From: Echinimonas agarilytica
Lineage (GTDB): Bacteria; Pseudomonadota; Gammaproteobacteria; Enterobacterales; Neiellaceae
NCBI RefSeq assembly: GCF_023703465.1
Contig: NZ_JAMQGP010000007.1
Location: 186,001 to 250,000, forward strand
Direction: 5' to 3'
Length of the DNA: 64,000 bases
Made by a program: the position numbers and the translations under genes. How positions within the stretch are numbered: position 1 is the stretch's first letter; each line of letters starts with the position of its first letter. The notes under the pieces are model-generated. The model was not told the origin of the DNA. It saw only the letters and a list, made by a program, of their open reading frames with translations, and did no database searches. Below, piece after piece: positions 32,778-40,315 of this stretch.

Positions 32778-35700
32778 CTAATTATTGTCTTGGACCAAGG
32801 CCAGTAATGCTTCAACCGGATGCTTTGGTTTATAACCTTCAAAGCGCTTCACTTGAGAGCGACAACTATAACCTGTGGTCAATACCTGCCCTTGAGGCAC
32901 TTCTTTAATTGGTGTTGCCCAACTTAAGTTGTAAATACCTTCGGTTGTTTCACGATTATCAATCTCATGCCCATAGGTACCGGCCATACCACAACAACCG
33001 ACCGCTTGGGTCTTAAGGATTCCGCCAAAGTGGCTGAAAATCGTTTGCCAATCGGCATGAGTCGTTGGCAATGCAGATTTCTCTGTGCAATGTGCGAATA
33101 AGGTAAATTGCTCACCCGAATCGGATTGTTTGGGAATGCTCTGTAGCTGAGGCATCAGCCATTCTTGCAACAGCATGACGTGGAAGTCACCGCGCTCTGC
33201 CCCGAGGGTTTTAGCGTACTCGTCTCGATAACACATCACCAGCGATGGATCGGTGCCAATCATTGGCAAGCCCATGTCATGCAACTGATTAAACAAGTCA
33301 GCAGCATCTTTGGCCGTTTTTGCAAACGCCTCTAAGAACCCTTTCACATGCTGAGGTTTACCATTGGGTTTAAACGGCAATAACACCGGCTGCTTACCCA
33401 CCGCAGCAATGAAGCGCACCATGGCGTCTACCACTTGGGCGTCATAGTAAGTGGTAAATGGGTCTTGCACGATCAAAACAATGTCTTTGCGATCGTCGTC
33501 GGACAGCGCTTTGAGCTCGTCTAATTCAAAACCTAACGCTGGATGGCTGCGCAGCCGATCTTTTAACGTTGGGTATGACAACAATGGCGCATCCACCATC
33601 CCTAACGTCTGTTTCATCAGCCATTGCACAGGGCTTGCCGCCATCATGGCATTGGTGAATCGTGGCATTTTTGCCATCAGTGGGGTGTAATCTTCCACTC
33701 CGGCGATCATATAGTCGCGGAATGGGCGCTGGTACTTTTGGTAGTAAAGATTCATGAACCGAGCGCGGAACGTTGGCACATCAACACTGATGGGGCAAGC
33801 CGTGGTACAGGCCTTACAGGCCAAACAGCCTTTCATCGCATCCATCACTTCGTGGTTGTAATCGTACTCACCTCGAGATTTGGCAGCTGAATTCTTCCAC
33901 TTTTGTAATGTATTCCGAACACTTTGTGACAAGGTTTTACGCTGACTTTCAAGCGCCGTCGGGTCAACGCCCTGAGCGCTCATTTGGCGTAACCACTCGC
34001 GCATCAATCCAGCCCGTCCTTTCGGACTGTGGCGGCGATCTTGAGTAATTTTAAACGACGGACACATGGGCGATTTTTCATCGTAGTTAAAGCACAAGCC
34101 GTTCCCGTTACAATCAACACTCTGAGTAAAACTATCACGCACATTCACTGGAATTTGTCGATCATATGCACCACGTTTTTCGGCATCAACCGACACCAAC
34201 GACTCGCCAGAGCCAAAGGGTGTGGTTATTTTCCCAGGGTTCATCTGGTTCAACGGGTCGAACGCCGCCTTAATCTTTCTGAGCTCGGAGAACAGTGTTT
34301 CACCAAAAAACTCTGGACCATACTCAGAACGGTACCCTTTGCCGTGTTCGCCCCACATCAAACCACGATATTTTGCGGTGAGAGCCACCACTTGGTCGGA
34401 TATTTTACGCAGCTGCACTTCTTGTTCTGGATCGCACATGTCCATGGCTGGTCGAACGTGCAGTACACCTGCATCCACATGGCCAAACATGCCGTATTGA
34501 AGTTCGTGAGAATCTAACAACGCCCGAAATTCCATAATAAAATCGGCAAGATTCTCTGGCGGCACGCAGGTGTCTTCAGCAAAGGCGATAGGCTTATTGC
34601 GGCCTTTAGTATTGCCCAAAAGGCCAACAGCTTTTTTACGCATACCGTAAATGGCATTAATGCTGGCCAAATCATGGGTCATTTGATACCCAATGATACC
34701 TCCTTCGCCTGAAGCCACCATTTGCTCAAGGCGAGCCTTTATGGTTTCAACTTTGCTTTGGTGTTCCAGCTCATCTTTATCAGCATACTCAACCATGTTC
34801 AGGCCTTGCATGTCTTTGCCTGGAACATCTTCAATCAAGTCGCTGACACTATGCCAAACCACATCTTCACGCGCTAAGTTGAGAACTCGGCTGTCCACTG
34901 TTTCAACACTAGTGGCATTGGCTTCAACCATGGCAGGAGCATTGCGAAGTGCCGCTTCAAAGCTGGCATATTTCACATTCACTAAGGTACGAAACTTTGG
35001 AATGGGCGTGATGTTGAACTTGGCTTCGCAAACAAATGCCAGTGAACCTTCCGAGCCGGCAATCAAACGGCCGATATCAACCGTTTTAGAATTCCAGTCA
35101 ATCGCATGCTTTAAGTCATAACCGGTTAAAAAACGGTTCAGCGGTGGGAAAGTCTCGTCAATAACTGTTTGGTGTTCGGTGCAACTTTGAAGCACTTGAC
35201 GGTAAATTCCAGCTTCAGTGCTATCGCCTTTGGCAATTTCTTGGGCTGTTTCAATAGTCACAGGGCTAGTTTCAAGCAAGGAGCCGTCAGCCAGCACTGC
35301 TTTCACAGCCAACAAGTGATCACTGGTTTTTCCATACACCAAGGAGCCTTGCCCCGATGCGTCGGTGTTAATCATGCCACCTACAGTCGCTCGATTCGAC
35401 GTCGACAAATCGGGGGCAAAAAAGTAGCCATGAGGTCGCAGGGCGTCATTTAAACGATCTTTCACCAAGCCACCTTGAACTGTCACCCATGTTTCATCGG
35501 CATTCACTTCAAGCACTTGATTCATGTAACGCGATAAATCAACCACAAGGCCCGGCGTTAAAGACTGGCCGTTCGTTCCTGTTCCTCCACCTCGGGCGGA
35601 AAAACGAACGGCGTTAAAATGAGTTTGATTGGCGGTGCGTGCGATACATTGAACATCTTTAATATTCTTCGGGAAAACAGCAGCCTGCGGAAGTTGCTGG

Positions 35701-35849
35701 TACACGCTATTGTCCGTAGCCAATACTAGGCGAGAACTATAGGAAGTCTCAATATCGCCTTCAAAGCCCGCTTCACGAGCGGCTTCTAAAAATTCCTGAT
35801 AGACAGGATCAATCATGTCCTGTTGTGGAATAACTGGGATTACAGACAC
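32778..35849 (-). CDS. ydiJ: FAD-linked oxidase with C-terminal Fe-S domain (YdiJ / D-2-hydroxyglutarate dehydrogenase type)
   Basis: A 1023-aa fusion of a PCMH/VAO-type FAD domain (RFSARGGGTGTNGQSL near residue 85; FAD-oxidase C domain to about 560) and a ferredoxin/CCG iron-sulfur half (CLACKACTTACPISVDVP; AVGCCGMAGTYG near the end). E. coli YdiJ (1018 aa) has the same build and is reported as a D-2-hydroxyglutarate dehydrogenase, recycling the by-product of SerA; I infer the same substrate class. The start is a GTG with AGGAG eight bases upstream. It is monocistronic with its own terminator. Confidence 0.9.
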   Translation of the reverse strand: MSVIPVIPQQDMIDPVYQEFLEAAREAGFEGDIETSYSSRLVLATDNSVYQQLPQAAVFPKNIKDVQCIARTANQTHFNAVRFSARGGGTGTNGQSLTPGLVVDLSRYMNQVLEVNADETWVTVQGGLVKDRLNDALRPHGYFFAPDLSTSNRATVGGMINTDASGQGSLVYGKTSDHLLAVKAVLADGSLLETSPVTIETAQEIAKGDSTEAGIYRQVLQSCTEHQTVIDETFPPLNRFLTGYDLKHAIDWNSKTVDIGRLIAGSEGSLAFVCEAKFNITPIPKFRTLVNVKYASFEAALRNAPAMVEANATSVETVDSRVLNLAREDVVWHSVSDLIEDVPGKDMQGLNMVEYADKDELEHQSKVETIKARLEQMVASGEGGIIGYQMTHDLASINAIYGMRKKAVGLLGNTKGRNKPIAFAEDTCVPPENLADFIMEFRALLDSHELQYGMFGHVDAGVLHVRPAMDMCDPEQEVQLRKISDQVVALTAKYRGLMWGEHGKGYRSEYGPEFFGETLFSELRKIKAAFDPLNQMNPGKITTPFGSGESLVSVDAEKRGAYDRQIPVNVRDSFTQSVDCNGNGLCFNYDEKSPMCPSFKITQDRRHSPKGRAGLMREWLRQMSAQGVDPTALESQRKTLSQSVRNTLQKWKNSAAKSRGEYDYNHEVMDAMKGCLACKACTTACPISVDVPTFRARFMNLYYQKYQRPFRDYMIAGVEDYTPLMAKMPRFTNAMMAASPVQWLMKQTLGMVDAPLLSYPTLKDRLRSHPALGFELDELKALSDDDRKDIVLIVQDPFTTYYDAQVVDAMVRFIAAVGKQPVLLPFKPNGKPQHVKGFLEAFAKTAKDAADLFNQLHDMGLPMIGTDPSLVMCYRDEYAKTLGAERGDFHVMLLQEWLMPQLQSIPKQSDSGEQFTLFAHCTEKSALPTTHADWQTIFSHFGGILKTQAVGCCGMAGTYGHEIDNRETTEGIYNLSWATPIKEVPQGQVLTTGYSCRSQVKRFEGYKPKHPVEALLALVQDNN

Positions 35850-35939
35850 CTAACTCTCTCCTAACTGCGCAAAATGCATAAAAAAGCAGGCGCACAATTT
35901 AGCAAAACAGGCGTTTTTGTACCAGCGATAAAACCGCTG

Positions 35940-36947
35940 TTATGACCTCAATACGCTGGCATCAGCGGCTTTAAGCGTTAACATTGCCCGTTGCCCAATT
36001 GCGACTGCTGCGTTTGGGAACACCACAACCTCATTGTCGAAATCAGCATAAATAGTCTGATTCGCCTCATAAGCAAGCGGTTGGTCTTTTTTGAAACGAG
36101 TAAAGTTTTTAAGTTGATCATCAAATGCCAATGAAAAGTCATCGTAATTTCGATGAATGACACGACTAACCTGAAACAGGTTGAGCGCTGCGTCATTCAA
36201 TTCTGGCTCAGGAAAAAAGTTGTCGTGGAGCATCGACTTGATCACGCGCCGAATGGGCACCATGGGTTCAAGGTTGTTATGGCCAAACGCGCTGACCTGC
36301 CCTAACTCCACGGTAAAGGCTTCTGCACCATGGTATTTGGCGCTGTAATGGCTGAAGGTGGTTGATGGTTCACTGGATAACAACACGGTATCAATACCGC
36401 TTGCTTGTATACGCGCCACTGCCGCACTCGAAAAATCCATATTTTGAACAAACGGATAAACCGCAAAGAATGGGTACTCTGAGCCACGAATCGCCGTGTG
36501 CAAATCGTAGTGAACGCGGGGCATTGATTTATCAGAAGCGGCAAAGAATCGGTCAACGTGCATTTCCAACGTTTTTGCGCGACGTTGCTCGGCATTGGCA
36601 AAAGGAGGCTCTTTACGAACAAATAAACGATTCAAGTTTTCGTCAATAAAGCGTTTTTGAAGTTCGATAGCAGGTGGGTTTCCCACAATAAAAAGCACCC
36701 GAGCGGTCAACGACTGTTGCTCTAATGACAACTCTGCAACCAATGAATTTAATAATTCGATGGGCGCTGTTTCATTGCCATGAACACCACAAGACAGCAC
36801 GATCGAGCGTTTTATGTCGCGATGCCTGGGTTCCACTTGCAATATGCCCTGCCCATGCCATTGCCACAAATTTGCTGCATCTTGCCACGATTCTCCATCT
36901 GTATGCTCGTTGGCTTGGGTTGCTTCCAGCAAGTTGAATGCTTTCAT
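35940..36947 (-). CDS. astE: Succinylglutamate desuccinylase AstE
   Basis: Zinc hydrolase of the AstE/AspA family (335 aa): N-succinyl-glutamate + H2O to succinate and glutamate, last step of the arginine AST pathway. Zinc ligands are His56 and Glu59 (CGVHGNETAP) and His150 (YDLHTA); Glu214 (FTVELGQV) is the catalytic base. The start is the ATG at 36947 (MKAFNLLEAT) with AAGGA upstream. astCADB are not adjacent, so the gene is separated from the rest of the pathway. A terminator-like hairpin lies in its leader. Confidence 0.92.
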   Translation of the reverse strand: MKAFNLLEATQANEHTDGESWQDAANLWQWHGQGILQVEPRHRDIKRSIVLSCGVHGNETAPIELLNSLVAELSLEQQSLTARVLFIVGNPPAIELQKRFIDENLNRLFVRKEPPFANAEQRRAKTLEMHVDRFFAASDKSMPRVHYDLHTAIRGSEYPFFAVYPFVQNMDFSSAAVARIQASGIDTVLLSSEPSTTFSHYSAKYHGAEAFTVELGQVSAFGHNNLEPMVPIRRVIKSMLHDNFFPEPELNDAALNLFQVSRVIHRNYDDFSLAFDDQLKNFTRFKKDQPLAYEANQTIYADFDNEVVVFPNAAVAIGQRAMLTLKAADASVLRS

Positions 36948-36964
36948 ATCCGATCCTTTCACTA

Positions 36965-37000
36965 AAAATGCCCTATCGTCATACACCTACGATAACGGGC
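36965..37000 (-). promoter_or_regulatory. Terminator-like hairpin in the astE leader (attenuator candidate)
   Basis: On the minus strand: GCCC-gt-TATCGT, nine-base loop, ACGATA-GGGC, then ATTTTTAG, directly before the AAGGA site of astE. No gene precedes it on this strand (rnb is divergent), so it cannot end an upstream gene. Confidence 0.45.
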
Positions 37001-37121
37001 TAATAAGTCACAATCAGTTTCAAGCTTAAGTGCAATAAAATATCCATGTAATGATCTGTGTACAATGAATGAATTATAGACAGAATTGTCACAATGGCTG
37101 GCAGCTAAGCGCTGCTAGGGT

Positions 37122-37127
37122 TATAGT
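37122..37127 (+). promoter_or_regulatory. Possible -10 for rnb
   Basis: TATAGT followed by the GCGCC discriminator, 29 bases before the rnb ATG. The -35 is poor. Confidence 0.35.
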
Positions 37128-37155
37128 GCGCCTTTGTTCCCAACTACGCTCTCAT

Positions 37156-39096
37156 ATGTTCAAAGATAACCCGTTACTAGCGCAGCTCAAGCAAGACATT
37201 CGTGAAAACCTCCCGACCGTAGAAGGTCGAGTGAAAGCGAGTGATAAAGGGTATGGCTTTTTAGAAGTCGACCGTAAAACGAGCCATTTCATCGCACCGC
37301 CATTCATGAAAAAAGTCATGCATGGTGACATTGTCTCAGCCATCGTCAGAACCGAGGGTGACAAAACCCAAGCGGAGCCTGAAAAGCTAGTCGAAGGCGG
37401 ACTCACCCGCTTTGTTGCTAAGCTCGGTAGCCGAAAAGACCGATGGTTTGTGCAACCCGAAAGCGCTATGGTCAACCTCAATATCAATGCTAAAGCAGAG
37501 CTGCTGAAGCCGGCTAAATTGGCCGTTGATGATTGGGTCTTAGCCGAGTTAACGCGTCACCCTTTGAAGGGCGACAACAGCTTCTTTGCGAGCATTGTTC
37601 ATAAAGTTGCCGACGGCAATGACCCATATGCACAATGGCAATGCACACTCGCTCGACACAACCTCCCGGTTGTTGAACCAGATCTTCCCGAGCAAATTGA
37701 TATCCTCGACGAAGGCATAGAACGCGTTGATTTAACAGCGGTCGAAATGTTCACCATCGACGGTGCAACCACCAAAGATATGGATGATGCTCTGGCAATT
37801 GAAACCACTGATAACGGTTGGAAATTAACCGTAGCCATTGCTGATCCAACAGCCTATATCGAAGCGGATTCGACCTTAGACAAAGCGGCGCGAGATCGCG
37901 GGTTTACCGTGTACTTGCCGGCACGTAACGTCAGCATGATTCCTTCACGTTTGAGTGAAGAGCTTTGCTCGCTTATGCCACACCAAGAACGCCCAGCAAT
38001 GGTTGCAGAACTTTTTGTCTCTGCCACTGGCGAACTGATTGGCGAACCCACAATTTGTTTAGCGACCATTAAGTCGCACTACAAGCTTGCATACGAAGAT
38101 GTGTCTGACTGGTTAGAACAAGCAGGCGATTGGGCGCCCGAAAACGATGCTTTGGCAACACAGCTCAAAGCACTAGAAGCGATGACCAAAGCTCGTAGCG
38201 CTTGGCGCAATGAGCACGCGATTACGTTCCCTGATCGACCAGATTTCCGTTTTGAACTCAATGAAGACTGCAGTGTAAAAACCATTCATGTGGAGCATCG
38301 CCGTACTGCCAATAGCATGATTGAAGAGTCAATGATTGTGGCAAATATTGCCGTATCAAGCTGGTTGCGTCAGCGAGTTGAACGCGCAATTTACAACGTA
38401 CATGCGGGCTTTGAAGATGAAACGCTAGACGTTGCATTGGCGCTAATTCATGAATTTGAGGGCAGCGCCACCGAAGAGTCGCTGAAATCTCTGGCTGGAT
38501 TCTGCGAGTTACGCCGCTGGCTCGATGCACAACCAACGGCCTATCTCGATTCTCGCCTGCGCAAATTCCAAAGCTACAGCGAAATCCAAGTCACGCCGGG
38601 TCAGCATTTTGGCATGGGGCTAGATTGTTACGGCACTTGGACATCTCCGATTCGTAAATATGGCGACATGATCAACCACCGACTGATCAAAGCGGTGTTG
38701 CGCGGCGATGAGACCATCGATTTACCAACAGAAGATGATGCCGAGCATTTAACTGAGCTGCGCAAGAAAAATCGATTCGCTGAACGCGACTTGTCAGATG
38801 TGCTCTACGCACGTTACCTGCAGGCTGACTTGAACAACAAAACCGTATTTAATGCCGAGATTTTCGATATTAATCGCGGTGGCATGCGAGCGCGTGTTCT
38901 CGACAATGGCTCCATGGTATTCATTCCTGCATCAACCCTGCATAGCGACAAGAAACAGGTCCAAGTCAATGCGGATGAAGGCATGATCACAGTCGCAGGC
39001 GAAGTAGCCTATCGTGTTGCAGACTCGGTTAAAGTGGTTCTCTCTGATATCAAAGAGCAAAACCGAAGCTTAGTGGCAAATGTTGTTCCTGAGTAA
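37156..39096 (+). CDS. rnb: Exoribonuclease II
   Basis: RNase II (646 aa; E. coli 644) degrades RNA 3' to 5' processively. Domains in order: cold-shock domains (KGYGFLEVD near 30), the RNB catalytic domain with Asp202, 208, 210 and 211 in DGATTKDMDDAL (E. coli 201, 207, 209, 210), WTSPIRKYGDMINHRL, and the C-terminal S1 domain (FDINRGGMRARVLDNGSMVFIPAS). The start is the ATG at 37156 because MFKDNPLLAQLKQ matches the family start; an upstream in-frame ATG at 37069 adds 29 unconserved residues. It is distinguished from RNase R by length and lack of a basic tail. Confidence 0.95.
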   Translation: MFKDNPLLAQLKQDIRENLPTVEGRVKASDKGYGFLEVDRKTSHFIAPPFMKKVMHGDIVSAIVRTEGDKTQAEPEKLVEGGLTRFVAKLGSRKDRWFVQPESAMVNLNINAKAELLKPAKLAVDDWVLAELTRHPLKGDNSFFASIVHKVADGNDPYAQWQCTLARHNLPVVEPDLPEQIDILDEGIERVDLTAVEMFTIDGATTKDMDDALAIETTDNGWKLTVAIADPTAYIEADSTLDKAARDRGFTVYLPARNVSMIPSRLSEELCSLMPHQERPAMVAELFVSATGELIGEPTICLATIKSHYKLAYEDVSDWLEQAGDWAPENDALATQLKALEAMTKARSAWRNEHAITFPDRPDFRFELNEDCSVKTIHVEHRRTANSMIEESMIVANIAVSSWLRQRVERAIYNVHAGFEDETLDVALALIHEFEGSATEESLKSLAGFCELRRWLDAQPTAYLDSRLRKFQSYSEIQVTPGQHFGMGLDCYGTWTSPIRKYGDMINHRLIKAVLRGDETIDLPTEDDAEHLTELRKKNRFAERDLSDVLYARYLQADLNNKTVFNAEIFDINRGGMRARVLDNGSMVFIPASTLHSDKKQVQVNADEGMITVAGEVAYRVADSVKVVLSDIKEQNRSLVANVVPE

Positions 39097-39133
39097 GCTT
39101 AATTGAGCAGATGATGCACCTTAGCGCTCATCT

Positions 39134-39171
39134 AAAGCCCCGCTAGCAGAGTCTGTACGCGGGGCTTTTTT
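39134..39171 (+). terminator. Intrinsic terminator after rnb
   Basis: Ten-bp stem AAAGCCCCGC / GCGGGGCTTT, 15-base loop, T6 run. Confidence 0.88.
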
Positions 39172-39317
39172 ATGGGAATTTAGAACTCAAATCGGAGGGG
39201 TCTCGGCACTCCGACTTGCCAAACTCATTATTTGATACAAAATACATTGTACAAAAATCACACAAAACATTGTTGAAGATGTATTCTATGACAACACATC
39301 TTCACAGGAGCACATCG

Positions 39318-39497
39318 ATGGGGTACTTGATAGCGTCAATATGGTTGATCAGTCATATCATTTGCGGGCTGATCGTCAAGTATCGACGCGTGCAGTTGAA
39401 TCGTTGGTATGAGTTTGCAGGCGTGATCTTAGGTCCACTCGCAATTCCACTGGCCACTTGGTGCGGCAAACCAGTACAAAAACCATTGAGGCAATAG
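39318..39497 (+). CDS. Small two-helix membrane protein
   Basis: I do not recognise this 59-residue protein. It starts at the ATG 39318 with GGAG seven bases upstream; a longer frame from 39216 has no such site. Two hydrophobic segments (about 3-19 and 31-46) are separated by a basic loop KYRRVQLNRWYEF, and the C-terminus is polar and basic. It is followed by a hairpin. The ribosome-binding site, own terminator and membrane character support a real gene. Confidence 0.6.
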   Translation: MGYLIASIWLISHIICGLIVKYRRVQLNRWYEFAGVILGPLAIPLATWCGKPVQKPLRQ

Positions 39498-39517
39498 CGC
39501 CGCTTTACGCTTGCACC

Positions 39518-39540
39518 AAAAAGCGCCCTGAGGCGCTTTT
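39518..39540. terminator. Terminator between small membrane gene and yiaD
   Basis: Stem AAAAGCGCC / GGCGCTTTT with loop CTGA. The T tract is better on the minus strand (TTTTTGG), where it ends the OmpA-family gene; it may also serve the plus-strand small gene. Confidence 0.75.
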
Positions 39541-39559
39541 CAAAAATGGTTGGCGAAGG

Positions 39560-40213
39560 TTACCCCTGTACAATGGGTACCAATTCTATTTCTACTCGGC
39601 GATTGTTTGCACGCCCTTCAGCGGTGTTATTATCTGCAACCGGTCGACTTTCACCAAAACCAATGGCATTAATTCGCTCATACATGGTGCCTTGCTGACC
39701 CAAGTACGATTTCACGCTATTCGCGCGATTTTCAGAAAGCGTTTGATTGTAGCTTGCTGAGCCGGTACTGTCCGTGTGCCCTGCCACCTCTATCATGGTC
39801 TTAGGGTAGTGATTCACCACGCTAGCAATACGGGTTAATACTGATGTGAACTCAGGTTTCACATCTGCTCGATTGACATCAAACGTCACTTGATTGGGGA
39901 TATTGAGGATCAGTCGATCACCATCTCGAATCACATCCACACCAGTGCCGGCCATTTCATGGCGCATGGCAGCTTCTTGATCATCCATGTAACTGCCCAC
40001 TGCCGTGCCAGCAAGTGCACCGATTGCAGCGCCAACTAACGCACGGTCACGATGGTGACTACCTGTGGATTTACCAATAATGGCCCCAGCAGCAGCGCCA
40101 ATAATCGCTCCCGTAGCTTTGTTATTGCTAACCGTTTGTCCAGTCTGTGGATCAATGGTTGTACATGCAGTCGTAATTAAAACAGACATTGCGATCGCAG
40201 CAATTTTATTCAT
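39560..40213 (-). CDS. yiaD: OmpA-family lipoprotein, YiaD-like
   Basis: Envelope protein of 217 aa. The signal peptide ends at the likely lipidated Cys18 (LITTAC), then a glycine-zipper segment (AIIGAAAGAIIG ... LVGAAIGALAGTAVG, about 36-75) and a C-terminal OmpA peptidoglycan-binding domain (NQVTFDVNRADVKPEFTSVL, VAGHTDSTGS, ENRANSVKSYL, RANNRRVEI). The order and motifs closely match E. coli YiaD. The start is the ATG at 40213 with GGAG seven bases before it. The role, anchoring the outer membrane to peptidoglycan, is inferred from the family. Confidence 0.88.
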   Translation of the reverse strand: MNKIAAIAMSVLITTACTTIDPQTGQTVSNNKATGAIIGAAAGAIIGKSTGSHHRDRALVGAAIGALAGTAVGSYMDDQEAAMRHEMAGTGVDVIRDGDRLILNIPNQVTFDVNRADVKPEFTSVLTRIASVVNHYPKTMIEVAGHTDSTGSASYNQTLSENRANSVKSYLGQQGTMYERINAIGFGESRPVADNNTAEGRANNRRVEIELVPIVQG

Positions 40214-40250
40214 TCTAAAGCTCCATACAAAATGACAACTAAACATAACA

Positions 40251-40276
40251 AAAAAGGCTACCGAGGTAGCCTTTTT
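40251..40276 (-). terminator. Intrinsic terminator after glgP
   Basis: Hairpin AAAAAGGCTAC / GTAGCCTTTTT with a tight CGAG loop, 40 bases after the glgP stop on the minus strand. Its T run reads TTTTTTGTT. Confidence 0.85.
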
Positions 40277-40315
40277 ATTTGTTACGAAGCGTAAAGATTC
40301 GTAGTGATGCGTTGC

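Noticed and set aside
34029-34517. 162-aa plus-strand frame inside the YdiJ-type gene
   Set aside because: A shadow of the strongly supported minus-strand coding sequence; no domain pattern.
37069-37155. 29-residue N-terminal extension of RNase II
   Set aside because: Conserved family sequence begins at MFKDNPLLAQ (37156), and the predicted -10 at 37122 lies inside the extension.
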